Positions 48,201-60,200 of a DNA stretch of 64,000 nucleotides are shown piece after piece. Every line of letters starts with the position of its first letter. Position 1 is the stretch's first letter. Location of the stretch: the NCBI RefSeq assembly GCF_003073045.1, contig NC_037590.1, forward strand, positions 17,576,778 through 17,640,777. Reading direction: 5' to 3'. The stretch is from Pomacea canaliculata. Taxonomy: Eukaryota > Mollusca > Gastropoda > Architaenioglossa > Ampullariidae. Made by a program: the position numbers and the translations under genes. Below the pieces are notes generated by a model. The model saw only the letters and a program-made list of their open reading frames with translations. It was not told where the DNA came from and ran no database searches.

Positions 48201-51200
48201 ACACACTGTTGAATAAATTGAAACCCCTGGTTGTCACATTCTGATTATAACAAATAAATAATATTCAATAATCATAAGAACTGAACCACCCACTATCAAA
48301 ACTGTTTACATGCTAACTTTTTTCTAATCACATATCATATATCAGAAAGGAATAACTACCCAAGTCTACAACATCTAACAATCATCACCAACTTATTAAC
48401 ATTGTACATTTAAATGACAACTTTAAACAGTAAAACCTGAGTAGAAAATATCAATTAAAAAAAACCTACTCTCTTCTACATCTCAAACTTTAAGAGAAAA
48501 GAAATTTCTGTACAAAATTATGAAAAGTTAAGCCATTACAATAACACAGTCAACATTTGTAATGGATCTTCTTTGAACAACTTCTTTCCCACTTACCAGA
48601 TTATGTCTAATGAGATCCTGAGCATACTGGAATGATTGTGAAGACATTTCCTGAAGGGCTTTTAACTCTGCCTAAGAAATTTTTAAAATGTATATGAAGA
48701 TTCAAATAATGTTTCAAATAGGGTTTATAACAAATCAGAAATTGTCTCTGCAATGTCATTTAAGCTTATTACAGTAGCTCAAGCTGTTGCAAGATAGAAA
48801 TAAGTTTTTTCCTAGCCTCATGGGGTCAGATTGTATGAATTCATTCTTCTTAAAATATCTCTCTACCTGTTGTTGCAAATTAGTTTATTATTTGACAAGA
48901 ATATGTTAGTGGCTGGCGTTTCTCCTTTTGAAATGAGTAATCTGGGTATCATCTAATAGCCTGCTGAGTGAACTTAGGGTTTAGAAAGATGGATCAGGTA
49001 AAGAAAGAAATAACTATACAAGCAATTTCTTGCCATGCCTTGCTAACCTGTTTCAGATACAGCCTAAATGTATCCTATGGCCAGCAAAAATTAATTATAC
49101 CTCAGCGGCTTTGCCATTGTAAAGCCTGAAATGGTTGCAGGCTTTCAAATTCAAAGCAATTGCACTGTCAGGAAAATGCTGCAGGTAGATTGCTAAGACC
49201 TCCTGCAAATGAAAGATTTTTCTGCATGACTGTCACTGTTTCATTATGTGGAAATTATTATTCTACAGCAACATTATTCATTTTTATTATCTTCCTTTTT
49301 CTGAAGGATTCATCTTAGCACAGTTATGATACACAAAATGATCCATGTAAAATTATGTATATTAATTTCAGTTTTAAAAAATGAATTAAATGAATCATCA
49401 TGGAGCTGAAAGTGGTAAACAAGCAGACAACACATTCGCAGAACTAGCCAAGCTCTTCTATTAAAGGTAACTATATTGGTTTATCAGCATACTCTTTGTG
49501 GTGCCAAAGTAATTCCAAACTGCACTCACTTGTGAAACATCATAGTAGTCTAGCTTGTAGTAACACAGAGCCACATAAACATTCAAAGCCAAATAATCTC
49601 TGAAAGAAAAATAAGAACACTTACAGCTACATCAGGTTTACAATTTTAAGAACAGAAATAGGTCCTCATAAAGCATTTCTCAATTTCACTTAATAATACT
49701 TAAAATCAAATATTAATAATTTCACCACATTTTTTATTCTACAGCCAATGTAATCTCAACCATTTTAACAAAGTTTTATAATGCAACTCTTCAGACTAAC
49801 CTGTTGTCAAGAAGAATCCTCTTGTAAATATCAATAGCTTCCTGATAGTGACTGCGAAGATAATGAATGGAGGCCAAAGTTAGCTGATCCTCTATTACAT
49901 CTTGCAGGTGTTGGTGGTAACCCATCAATCGGCGTTCATCTCCAAACTTATGGGAAAGGTGAAACAGCAGTCGATTTTGCAGTCTACCCTTGGGAGCTAC
50001 AAATTTAATTGCAAGCAAACCACCTTTTAAATCTCGTTGATTGCAACTTTTTCAGTCACCAACAATATTCTGCTAAACAATGACAAGTTTTATTTCTTTT
50101 TGTTTCTTAATCAGACTCATATCACCAGGCCATAGTAGTCACAGATGACACTACACAAAGACACAGTAGTACTAGTGTCCTTAAATTTCTTGATTTTGTA
50201 ATAATGGTTGCAGCTACTTATCCTACACTTATTTCTTATTTTATAATTAATAAAAAAAAATTAAGCAAATTTAACATTAAGATACTGCAATTGAATGTTG
50301 TCTTGAGTCCTCCCACAGACCAAGGTAGTTTGATTCAAATTATGTGGATCTTAATATATGCAGGGCTTCTGCTAAGGCTAAATTCTTTGGGGTCCCAGAG
50401 ACCAATTCTTCAGATTTTTAAGAGGTCCCTGTTCTTCGCCCAAATTTGACCTGGGACCCCATGACGAAAATTGAAGGGGTCCTCCAAACTTTTAATGCGT
50501 ACTGTATGCAATTTTTCGCGTAAGCAGAAGCCCTGATATGCATCACTTTTCTCTCCCTACTCCTGATCACTCATTTGTTCCTAAAAAGCACCAGTTACTT
50601 ATAGTCTTTTTCTATTTGTAGCATCTTCAAAGCCTTTTTTTTACCTTTTTGACAAGATTCATCAGCTTCTGGATACATGCCCAGAAAAAAGTAGCAACAG
50701 GCTAAGTACAGACATAATTCTGGATTGGATCCATCTTTCTTACAGAGCCTCTCATACTCCTAGATGAAAGAAAAACAAGTGTTTTTATGTAGCATTGTGT
50801 ATGTGTATCTGTATGCTTTACTGAAGGTCTCAATGAAAAGACTGATCCAAATACAATAATTTACTATCAATGTGAATCTGTGTCACAAAATAACAAAGCA
50901 GCGTTACATTTATGCACATGGCACAACACTGGTCATATCTCAGATAATATAACAAAGTGTGATGATGTTTGTGAGTGTGTGTTTGTGGAAGCAGCTGAAA
51001 CCTAAGCCAATCCACATTTATCTGATCCTTACCAAATTTTGAAGGAATATTCCTGTCATCTTTGGCTTTGTCACAGGCTATGTTTAGTTTAAATGCATGT
51101 TGCCTCAGACCATTTCTCATTGAAAATAATACTTCTGCTAAGAAAGTTATTTCCTGGACAAAATATTAATCTCTCAGAGGATTGTATATACTGACAGCAA

Positions 51201-52722
51201 ACAAATTATATCTACATGCATTATGCAATTTTCATTAACCATGCCCAAACATGCACTGAAACAGCCTCTGTGTATCCCGTGTATTTTTTACCCACAAAAT
51301 GCAAAAAAAAAAAAAAATTGACCTCCATAGCTCTTTTGTGATCACCAAGATGAAATGCGCAGTAAGCAATCCACATGTCTGTATCAGTGTTGCCTTTACC
51401 ACTAGCACGGCTAAACTGCAAAAACAAGCTATAAAAGTAGCGATCCAAAAACATCATTAGAATGCAAAACAACAGCTACAAACATCTAATGAATTGTAGG
51501 CAGACCTTGTAATGGTAGGCTTAATGCAATGTTAAATAAGAAGTTAATTTAAACTTATGAACCGAAATAAAATTTATCAAATATTCAACTTTTAAAAATA
51601 AATACCTCTGGCTAATGTATTACAGGATATGATTTAAAGTCCCAAGTGATGCTGGTTCTTCTTGATTCACTCACTCCCTCTGCACTATCTTCTATCTCTT
51701 CTATTCTTCTGTTAGAATACTTACAGGGTTGTTGGTGTGGTTTTTTTTAAGACTACCAAGCATTTTGCTCTTTTTTCGGCTATATTTTTATATCTTTTTA
51801 TAGCAATAATTTATGTCCTATATTTTACCTGTAGTCTCTAGATAGCTGTTCTAAACCACTCAAAGATCAATCATAAAACCAAAAACATAAAACAGTCAAT
51901 CATACCTCCAAAAGTGTGATAGCTCCCGTGTAGTCTCTGGCATCCAAGAAGTCTTCGACCTTTGGCAGTGACTTCTTTTTCTTTGGATCTTTTGCTTGCT
52001 GACCTGCGCCTAGCCCAATGGCTGGCTTGGTCCTTGAGAGCATCTTGTAACCACAAGACAAAAATGCAACTATTGTCAGTTTGTGACATGACTTTGCTTA
52101 CACTTAAGCAATCTGATAAATAATTAGTTACTCTTAGATGACAACTTCACACAATGTCTGGCTGATTATTGAAACGTTTTAAGGTATAGTTTTCTAAGGA
52201 AAAGCATGATAAGACATTAGTTTCTTTATATCATAGAGCAATTATAGTAGCAGCTCTGTGTGGAAGCAAGGGTTAAAGCCACACAGTAATCGACAACAAC
52301 AATCAACAATACCATAACACATTCATACTCGCTCCCCGAGACAGACCCTCATACAATCATATGATTTTGACTCGCAAATAATCTACATTCATTCGAGCAC
52401 AGTAGCATATACAGACTAAGGAAATCTTCAGTTTATTTCCCATACATGCTGGTACACAAAATCGCCGGCCCAATGACAATACAACTGTTTTTATATGAAT
52501 TCCCTACTATATAAACTAAATTATAGATATGAAAATGAAACAAATGACACGTATACGTTCGGACAAAACAAGGGAGCGGGATATGATGCGCTCTCTTCAC
52601 AGCAGTGACAACTAAGAACGAGAAAAATTCGTATACAACCTATGCAATCGCTACAACAGAATTTAACAGACAATTTGCGTAAAAACACAATGATAGTTTA
52701 ACTGTAAAAAGATATTTACCAT
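42289..52722 (-). CDS. IFT56: Intraflagellar transport protein 56 (tetratricopeptide repeat protein 26)
   Basis: A TPR protein of IFT complex B, which carries motility-related cargo into cilia. Coding exons in transcript order: 52722-52720 (ATG only), 52043-51906, 51415-51323, 50759-50645, 49996-49801, 49599-49530, 49202-49101, 48671-48597, 48205-48103, 47952-47843, 47050-46987, 46780-46692, 46420-46337, 45992-45923, 45681-45575, 45411-45278, 42403-42289. Phases agree throughout and give 555 residues, matching the usual length of about 554. Recognised blocks include [10 protein letters not shown] at the start, [80 protein letters not shown] and the C terminus [12 protein letters not shown]. 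Exon 1 carries only the first ATG, and exon 2 begins with a second in-frame ATG. An alternative last exon lies at 43643-43733. The gene is divergent from INTS15. The family call is very secure. Confidence 0.96.
43085..43220. repeat. Two-copy 71-bp tandem duplication in the IFT56 terminal intron
   Basis: Two adjacent imperfect copies start at 43085 and 43156. Both run from TTTTAC through AATTAATCTTGAT to AAATGTTTCTGCC. It lies between the two alternative IFT56 last exons and has no coding potential. Confidence 0.75.
43643..43733 (-). CDS. IFT56: Duplicated alternative terminal exon of IFT56 with altered C terminus
   Basis: A second copy of the last IFT56 exon lies between the 45278 donor and the 42403 exon. 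It has its own pyrimidine-rich acceptor (ending CTACAAAG) in the same phase, and continues [17 protein letters not shown] then VEYIVRTLK. This parallels the distal exon ([26 protein letters not shown]), with many synonymous differences between the two. After TLK the frame reads MGP and stops at 43643. Two more bases in the A-run would instead give a KW-containing end like the distal exon, stopping at 43624. It may be a real alternative 3' exon, a recently disabled exon copy, or an assembly slip. As written, the last ten or so residues of the conserved tail are lost. Confidence 0.75.
50361..50535 (+). mobile_element. MITE copy 1 (CAGGGCTTCTGCT family) in an IFT56 intron
   Basis: A 175-bp element starting CAGGGCTTCTGCT and ending AGCAGAAGCCCTG, flanked by ATATG on both sides (5-bp target duplication). 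It has no coding capacity. A second copy in inverse orientation lies at 59537-59710, with shared internal blocks such as AAATTCTTTGGGGTCCCAG. Confidence 0.88.
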
Positions 52723-53152
52723 CTTTTGTATTTAAGCCTGGTGAAGAATCAGATCGAAACAAACATAACTGCACAGACATCTACTGCAGAAGTATGTAGC
52801 TTCTGCGCAGACGCATAAGTGTATTTCCTTCGAATGTAACTAACATTTTATTGGATATTGAAAATATTACCCAATGAAAATAACGCATACAAATCCTTCT
52901 AGCCTCAGTGGTTTACATTGGTAACCAGATGCAGTAACTGCTTCCAAAGAAAATTTGTTTTTAATATTTATTAATTTAATTGACCATAAATTTTCAAGCT
53001 TCTTTTCATGACATCTTATTATTTTATGTGTTATAATATTAAAAATTAATATTTTGTATGGAAGAGCGTAAAGGGAGGCAATGATGTCAAACCGGAAATG
53101 ATAAAGTTAAGACCCCACAGACTTCTATGAATTCTGTAAATACACGTTCATG
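52723..53152. promoter_or_regulatory. Divergent IFT56/INTS15 promoter region
   Basis: The two genes are transcribed away from this segment. Seen: an X-box-like site GTTTACATTGGTAAC (52911-52925) with a perfect right half GGTAAC and an imperfect left half; CCAAT elements (CCAAT at about 52871 and its complement at about 52851); and an ETS-like ACCGGAAAT (53091-53099). RFX factors acting on X-boxes control many ciliary genes, including IFT genes, and ETS sites are common in housekeeping promoters. A likely INTS15 5' exon ends at 53152 with donor GTAAGT. Transcription start sites are not visible. Confidence 0.5.
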
Positions 53153-53501
53153 GTAAGTCTGTGTAAGGATCATTTTCAACATTGCAGAAGTTTCCGTTGA
53201 GAGTGAACCCGGTTTTATTTTGTGTCGCATTCAATAGTTGTATGAATTTACGGTATTTAGGTCAGAAAACTATTGTTTGCAATATTTCCATGATACTTAA
53301 TGTTCTTTCACTTGTACTAGGCAAAGTTTCTAGCACACTGATGTGTGTACCTTGATTGAGAGAGAGTTGTATTTTATAAACCAAATGTATTTTATTTAAT
53401 TGCAGCTGGCATCCGAGTAGTAATATGTTTCACTCTTTGTAATTACTGCTTCATTTATCTGATTAATACCTTTGTGATTGACTTGCTGCAGATTCTATAG
53501 G

Positions 53502-53507
53502 ATGTGA
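53502..53507 (+). promoter_or_regulatory. Start-stop upstream ORF in the INTS15 5' UTR
   Basis: ATGTGA lies 10 bases inside the 53492 exon and is out of frame with the main start at 53562. If the 5' exon ending at 53152 (ending in ATG) is joined to this exon, a second mini-ORF of three codons (ATG ATT CTA TAG) spans the junction. Such elements can reduce initiation at the main start. The effect is inferred. Confidence 0.4.
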
Positions 53508-53561
53508 CAGAACCAAGATTTGTGCACAGAAGGATTAAATGTGGAGAAAGTTGAAAATAAA

Positions 53562-56500
53562 ATGTCTTATGGAAGTATAATGAAACGTTTGCAAAGACTA
53601 GAATTTCCAGACTGCACCAGAGAAGCTCTAGAGTTTATCACGGAAACATTTTCCTCACAAGAAGGAGCAGCAATACCAGGTCTTGGGGGAGATAAAGAAC
53701 CAATTTTAGCAGAAGTATGCCAGGCCTTTGTCCTGTTTGGATCTAAACGAAGCACAAAGGTGAAATTTGTTAAAATAAATTTTAAGATTATTAATTTGTA
53801 AAAGCGAGGCTGTGGTTGTGCAACTAGAAAGGGAATGACTTTGATAAGGAGGAAGGTGGGCTTTCTGTCATGGATGTGGTTAAGCAGGCAGTGGATTTAG
53901 GGAGATCATGCGACAGTGTTGTCTGCCTTGTCATCACCACCTTAACCCTAAACCTTTGGTCCTTCATTTTAATAGCACCACTGTTACTACTGCAGATGTT
54001 GGCTGAGGTGTGTAACAAGCCAGGCTGCAAAGTACCTCTACCCTCTTATATTGAGGTTGATCCCCATGAAGTACTCCATGGGCAGCTGAAAAAGACGTAA
54101 TTCCATGGAATATCAACTAATGAGTGCTTTGGAATTGTGTAGATTCATGTGCTTCCTTTACTGCTTAAGAATAACCCTTAATTTCGCTTTCTAAAACTTA
54201 CAGATAATATGTATTATTCTTGATGCCAAAAGTTTCACTTGTATTACTCATGTTTTGTTGGCACCATTGCAAATTTCAGGAATGCTTTTGGAATCATTTG
54301 TTTAGTTATTGTCCAATCTTGCAGCGTTTGCTATAACATGCCAACATATCAATTTTAAGATTTTTGTCCTCACAGAAACTAAGTGCTCTCCAAGAGCTTC
54401 AGCTACTGCAGCTCCTGTGTGAACATTTCAGGACAGCTTTGGAAAAGACCAAGTATCAGATCTTCAACTTAATGTTTGGTGCTAGAGGTGATGAACAAGC
54501 CAACACACTGCTTACCAAATTGGTTTCTATGGCACTCTCAGTCAGCTGTACATCAGTACTGGACTGTGCAGCAATCTGGATGCAGGTACCACAATGGCAT
54601 CTTCACCGTGTTGGGTGAAGCATATTGAGAAAATCTTGAGGGAGGGGATGCCTATTACTGACAGACATCTGAATTAACCTTGGAGAAGAAATTGGAGTGA
54701 TGGAATAGAAGCTGATTATGGTGTCATGTGAAAATACTCATGCCAGTCATAGACAGTTCTTAAGTCTATCTTGCCCTCTTCTCTCTCTTGCACACACACA
54801 CACACACAGGTGTATCATATAAGATGACTTATGAACATGGTCTAAATGGAACAATTTCTAGATTCTATGTGCAGTAGAATTTACTGACCGAAAAGAGAAA
54901 CAATATATTTCCTTCCTCCCCTTTTTTAACAACTGATTTGCAATTGCTCAGATTACTCATGATTGCATCAGGTATTAATACATCCACACTTTGTAAATAG
55001 CTAACAAATATTCTAATGCTGAACATTGTGAGCAGTGATAAAATGGGAATATTTTTTATTCATTTTAATGGTACTGCGTTTTTGAAGGGTTTCTTGTATG
55101 AATTTTTCCTTACAGGATCGGAACAGCCATAGTTCAGACTCTCTCCAGTTGACTAAACAGTTGGTTGAAGACTACTGCCTACTTTTTCCAGATCCATCGA
55201 ATATGTTTCAGAAGTTGCCATCCATCTCTCCATTATTTGTCTGTAACTTTACCACATCTGTTACGTCTGTTTTCCCTTTTCATGGTGAGTTTTCTTAATG
55301 CCATCTAACATGTACCCATAGCTTCTACACTTATTGCCTCTTGTTTCATGGCAATTACACATTTAATTTGCATATAAATCTGCTGCAGATGTCGAGTCAA
55401 TCCCACCAGCAAGTTTATTGGAACATGTGACAACATGGATTACTTCAGATTGCACTTTGTGTTGCGAGTCTGTCCGTCAGGTTGCTATTCATGGCACCTG
55501 TTCATCACCTGTACCAGGCCTACTTGGCTGGTGTGTTCTTGGACCCATCATCTGTTCACACCTGATGAAACCAGGTTCTTCAGCAGCTTCAGCTTCCAAC
55601 AAACCCCACAGCCAAATGTATAAACCATCAGTAACAAAAACTATGACAACATTATCAAAATTGCATCTTGGTTTGCTCCAGAGCTTGGACTTCTGTCAGT
55701 CGAGCTCGTTATCACATTGCCTTCTCAGTGTGACAGATGCTATGTGTCTAGTAAAACAGCTTTCAACGCTCTTAGACAGGGTGAGGGAAAGTCAGAGTGA
55801 CTCTGGTGTAAAGGTTGAAGAAGATGAAGTAACTCATATAACTTTGGAGAGGTTGGCACAAGTGCTGCAGGTAGCAAAGATGGCTGGGTGCCTAAGGGCA
55901 CAGCTAGGCAAGTGCTACTTTTCAACTTTGTTTATTGTTGCTTCCAATAAATTAGCAATTCTAATGCACTTATTCTGATAAAAGATTGTACAATGGTATT
56001 TCGGTCTACATCTTTTAAATGTATAAAAATTGGAGTGGGCAAAGTGTGGATATGTGGAAAGTTCAGTTCTCCTTCCTCTTTTTCCTGTGGAAATTTACTC
56101 TGAAGTATTGTTATCAAATGATATCATCAGTTCTATGAGCTCAGAGATGATTAAATTCTTCATCTACAGAGATAGTATGCTAGATCTGTTGCCGAGTCTC
56201 AAATGTATCACCATCATCACTTCTATTACTAGAAGAGTATTACCGATAATGTGGGGTGATCAAAAGCAATCTGATAAGCAATTCTGAAGATGTCCAGAGT
56301 TTAGAGCAATAAAGTTTTTTTTCTTTCTCCTTCAGGTCAGCTTCCAGAACTAGGAAAGGTAGTCAAAAAGCACTTGCCTCACAACAGGTAAATAATAAAC
56401 ACTTGGCTTTATTATTTCATCACTATTATTATTAATAATGGCAACATCTTCTAACGTTCCAGTTTCTTCAACAAGTTCACTTAAGAGTAAATGGTTATTG

Positions 56501-56736
56501 CACTTAATTTTGTTCTAGGTGAATTTTTTTTACTCTTCAACATTTGAATCACAAAGAACCTCCCTGGACATAGAGTGGCAAATTTTAAGAAATAAACTTC
56601 ATTGTACGTCTGTCAGAATAAATGCTCTTTGTCACACTATTGTATATGCGTATCCTCCCTTTTCAGGCTTCTAAGCATGGTTATAGCTCAGCATTCTGAA
56701 AGATCATCTCGACACACACCTATGGATATCAGCTAA
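53562..56736 (+). CDS. INTS15: Integrator complex subunit 15 (C7orf26 family)
   Basis: A nuclear subunit of Integrator, the RNA polymerase II-associated complex that processes snRNAs and attenuates transcription. Coding exons: 53562-53759 (within exon 53492-53759), 54376-54585, 55116-55284, 55389-55907, 56336-56387, 56667-56736; total 405 residues. Family blocks seen: the N-terminal MSYGSIMKRL helix, SALQELQLLQLLCEHF, TKLVSMALSV, VLDCAAIWMQ, LVEDYCLLFP, FVCNFTTSVTSV, IPPASLLEHVTTWI, LERLAQVLQVAKMAGCL and LPHNRLLSMVI. The protein is shorter than the vertebrate form (about 450) because the Pro/His-rich tail is replaced by a short QHSERSSRHTPMDIS end. ATG 53562 is the first in-frame ATG after the 53492 acceptor. 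The exon ending at 55907 uses a GC donor (GCAAGT). A probable non-coding first exon ends at 53152. No other family fits. Confidence 0.92.
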
Positions 56737-57225
56737 TCTTACAGACTGTAAATTAAACTGAAATGCTGCTAAGAGAGAAGTCTTGTTTGTAAATATGTTA
56801 ACCTGTGCGGATAAATGTTGGATGTGTCAGTCTCACAGTTGATAAGAGCCTTTGTGAAGAACACTACAAGTTTGTTTTGTTTTTTTATTATTATTTCGCT
56901 TTGCAGCACATCATATCACAGGCAGCAGTTTCTCAAATTGACAACTTCTACAGTTTTGCTGCAACAGGCATTTGATTTTTGTACTGCCAATTAGTGAAAA
57001 CAAAAGGATTATCTTTCCATCGTTTTCAAATATTTCACAGGAACAAAAATTACACTCAATTTTTAAAAAAAATTACATTAAACAATATTTTCTACGTGGG
57101 TAGTTGCATGCTCAGTCTTTTCTGGGTTGTTTTTGTCTGCCATACTTCTCAGTTGTAAAATATGTTAGATATGATTGACACAGCCATCTCTTTTGACACT
57201 TTTACATGAAAACACAACAATGAGA

Positions 57226-60200
57226 TCAGTATGGTCTAAATTTACGTGCAGCTTTCATCAGTGCAATCTTCTGCTTGTCTTCTTCAAATTTTCTTCGAAG
57301 CTCCATGATTTCTGAATCAAAAATAAATGCAGTAAGGCAAAATTATCAAACTGATCAATATTTGCATTTCACCTAATTCCTTCATCATGTAACCTTTTGG
57401 GTGGGTGGGGTGGGGGTGCCGTATCATGTGAAGCTTATACCTTCTAACCAGATGCAGGAATGTGCTCAGAAATCCGCCTCTATAATATGCATGTGTCATA
57501 AGATCTAAGGGCGGAGTCCTGTGCCTCGAAATTTACCTTGCACACATTAAAATTGCGTGTATTTAGATGTAGACTTTGACAAAGGTGTCTTCCCCCAAGA
57601 AATTGGGCCCAAAAGCCCTAATATTTCTCTGAACTTCTCGTCCCCTAAATCCCGGCCAGAAAACTACACTCTTCATCTGATGACTGTATCCTAACTATTC
57701 CTATTACCAGAACAACATGTAGTCACAGAATGTTTAATGACTATGCAACAAAACAATGAAACTCTCCCCCTTTCCATATCCACCACCTATCCACCATTGA
57801 ATCCTTTAAATGTGCAGTGAAAATGCACCTCTTCCTTGAGCATTACTCCTAACAGTACAAATAATGCTAGTCCTTTTTCTGCTCATTGCTACTTCCCTCA
57901 GTTCTTGTTACTTGGTTCCTCTTTGCATTTACTATATTTGTCTTTTGCTAGCCATCACTACTGTTGTTTATTATTCCATCAATCATATGTTATTTGTCCT
58001 TCCTATGCTATCCATGTCTCCTTGTCTCAAGCACTAAGAGCACACTCCTTACAAGTGTGAGTATGCGCTATATAAAGCTTGCATTTATTATAATACATCT
58101 CGCAGGGCTAAACTTTTCACAATGCTCCTTTAGGCTCGCTTTAATTAGCGCCGATAGCCCTAACCAGTCACCACCGGGCTACTGCCTGCCCCTCTACAAT
58201 TATTCCCTTTACTTATGACAGTTTAGAAACTGATGATAGAATGGTCATATTTCAAATTCCTTTAACATATCTATGGTCAATGACATGTTGCCAATGAGGT
58301 AAATTAATTTTTTTTTTTTTTTAATGTTTGTTCTGCAGCATACTTTGTATTTTCACAAGGTGTAAATGTCTTCAACTGACATAGTAAATGAAGTGAAATG
58401 GAAAATGTTTACCATAAAACTGAACAAGCAAATGGAAGACACAAGTGTACATGCATACCTTGCTTCTTGGATTCTCGAACTTGAAAAGAATAGAAATTTA
58501 TCAGCTCCTGTTGAAGAAAAATATTAAGTGTAAGCAAATGGAAATGTATATGTCTTTAAACGGGTAAATACTACAGTATTAATTTTTGTTCTCCTTTAGC
58601 AGAGGAATGATTTCTTAATGTGAAATATTTTCTTTTAGTAATGAATCAACGACGTGATCCTGACCTACCATCACTGCAATCAAAGCTACGACTCTTAAAG
58701 CATTTCACAAGCATCAATAAATGCTAGTTATGACATTATTTACAGATATGTGGAGGTGTAAAACAATTCTTCTAAGCAAACAAAATTTATTTTTCTCTTG
58801 CATGGTCTTTGCTAGAAACTTTCTATATATTCTGTCATAAGGTAATAACAAAACAAAAAAAAGGCATTCCAACCTTTTCTTTCCTTCTTTTTTTGTCTTT
58901 ACTTGTGACTCGTTTAGCTTCTGCTTCTGTGCGAGGAGCTCCTTTGTTTTTACCAACACGTGTCACTGTGATCCATCCTTCATCATCAGCTTGTCCTTCC
59001 ATCTCCTTAGCCTTTTTCTCTTTCTTTAAAAAAAAAAAAAAATGGGTAAAAGTGTATGCCTAAAATGCCATAAATTCTTATAACTACAACCTACCCAACA
59101 TTTTTAATAGCCTGCCTCAAAACCTACACACTTCAAAAAGTGTCTAAGCTAAAGTGTTCTCTATAATCATTAATCATATTTCTCTCTTATACTCTTCTTT
59201 CATTTTTTCCCCATTGTCTGTACAATATACTGGTGCTGCATGTGTACGCATGCAAGACACTAGGCACAGTTTAAATGGTCACCGCTTAACAGTTTAACAA
59301 GACTCCTTGCATGCAAGGATTTTTTAACAGAAAGCTTACCATCTGAATTTGCTTACCTCTGCAGTTAATTTATCAAAGTCACTCATGAATTCATCAATTT
59401 CTCTCTTCATCTCTGATATGTCAATAGATGTTCGATCCACGTATTCTCTTTTCCATTCTATAAAAAAGAAAAGAAAAGATATTTTCAGAAAGATCTCACA
59501 AATTTGTATATGCTTAAAATAAGTTAGAAATCTATGCAGGGCTTCTGCTTACACAAAAAATTGCATACACTGCGCATTAAAAGTTCGGAGGACCCCTTCA
59601 ATTTTCGTCAATGGGGTCCCCTTCAAATTTGGGCAAAGAACAGTGACCCCTTAAAATGTGAAGAAGGGGTCCCTGGGACCCCAAAGAATTTACCCTTAGC
59701 AGAAGCCCTGATATGTGATGCATCCAGTAAATCAGTAATTCTGTTCTCAGGAAATTCAAATATTTATCAACAAATAAGCTATAAAGAGATAAAATACCAA
59801 ATATTCTTTTCTATTTGTCGTCAGTACAGTTGTTTATTTTCTGTCCCTCGTATGTTGCCCATCTCATTCCTGTTGTAAGCGTTAAGAGTATGCTCCGTAG
59901 GAGTGTGAATATGCACTATTTAAATCTTCATTTATTATTATTAATATAATTGCCAAAGTCACTCTTCTAATCTGATGAAGGAAAAGAAAAGCACTTATAT
60001 TTGTGTATTTCTCAGTGATTGCAAGACAGTTTGTCTCTAACTAAATTATAGGTATTCAGGAGTTAAAAGTGATAGCAAGTTGACTGAGTGGCAACACAGG
60101 CTTAAGTATCTCGTAATACTTCTATTGAGCACTAATTTAAATTATATAATTATGCATTTCAATGCCCAGTCTAGCTAATTTTTCTGTAACATGCAAATTA

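Noticed and set aside
50204-50449. 81-codon + frame in an IFT56 intron
   Set aside because: Half of it is the MITE; the rest is AT-rich intron.
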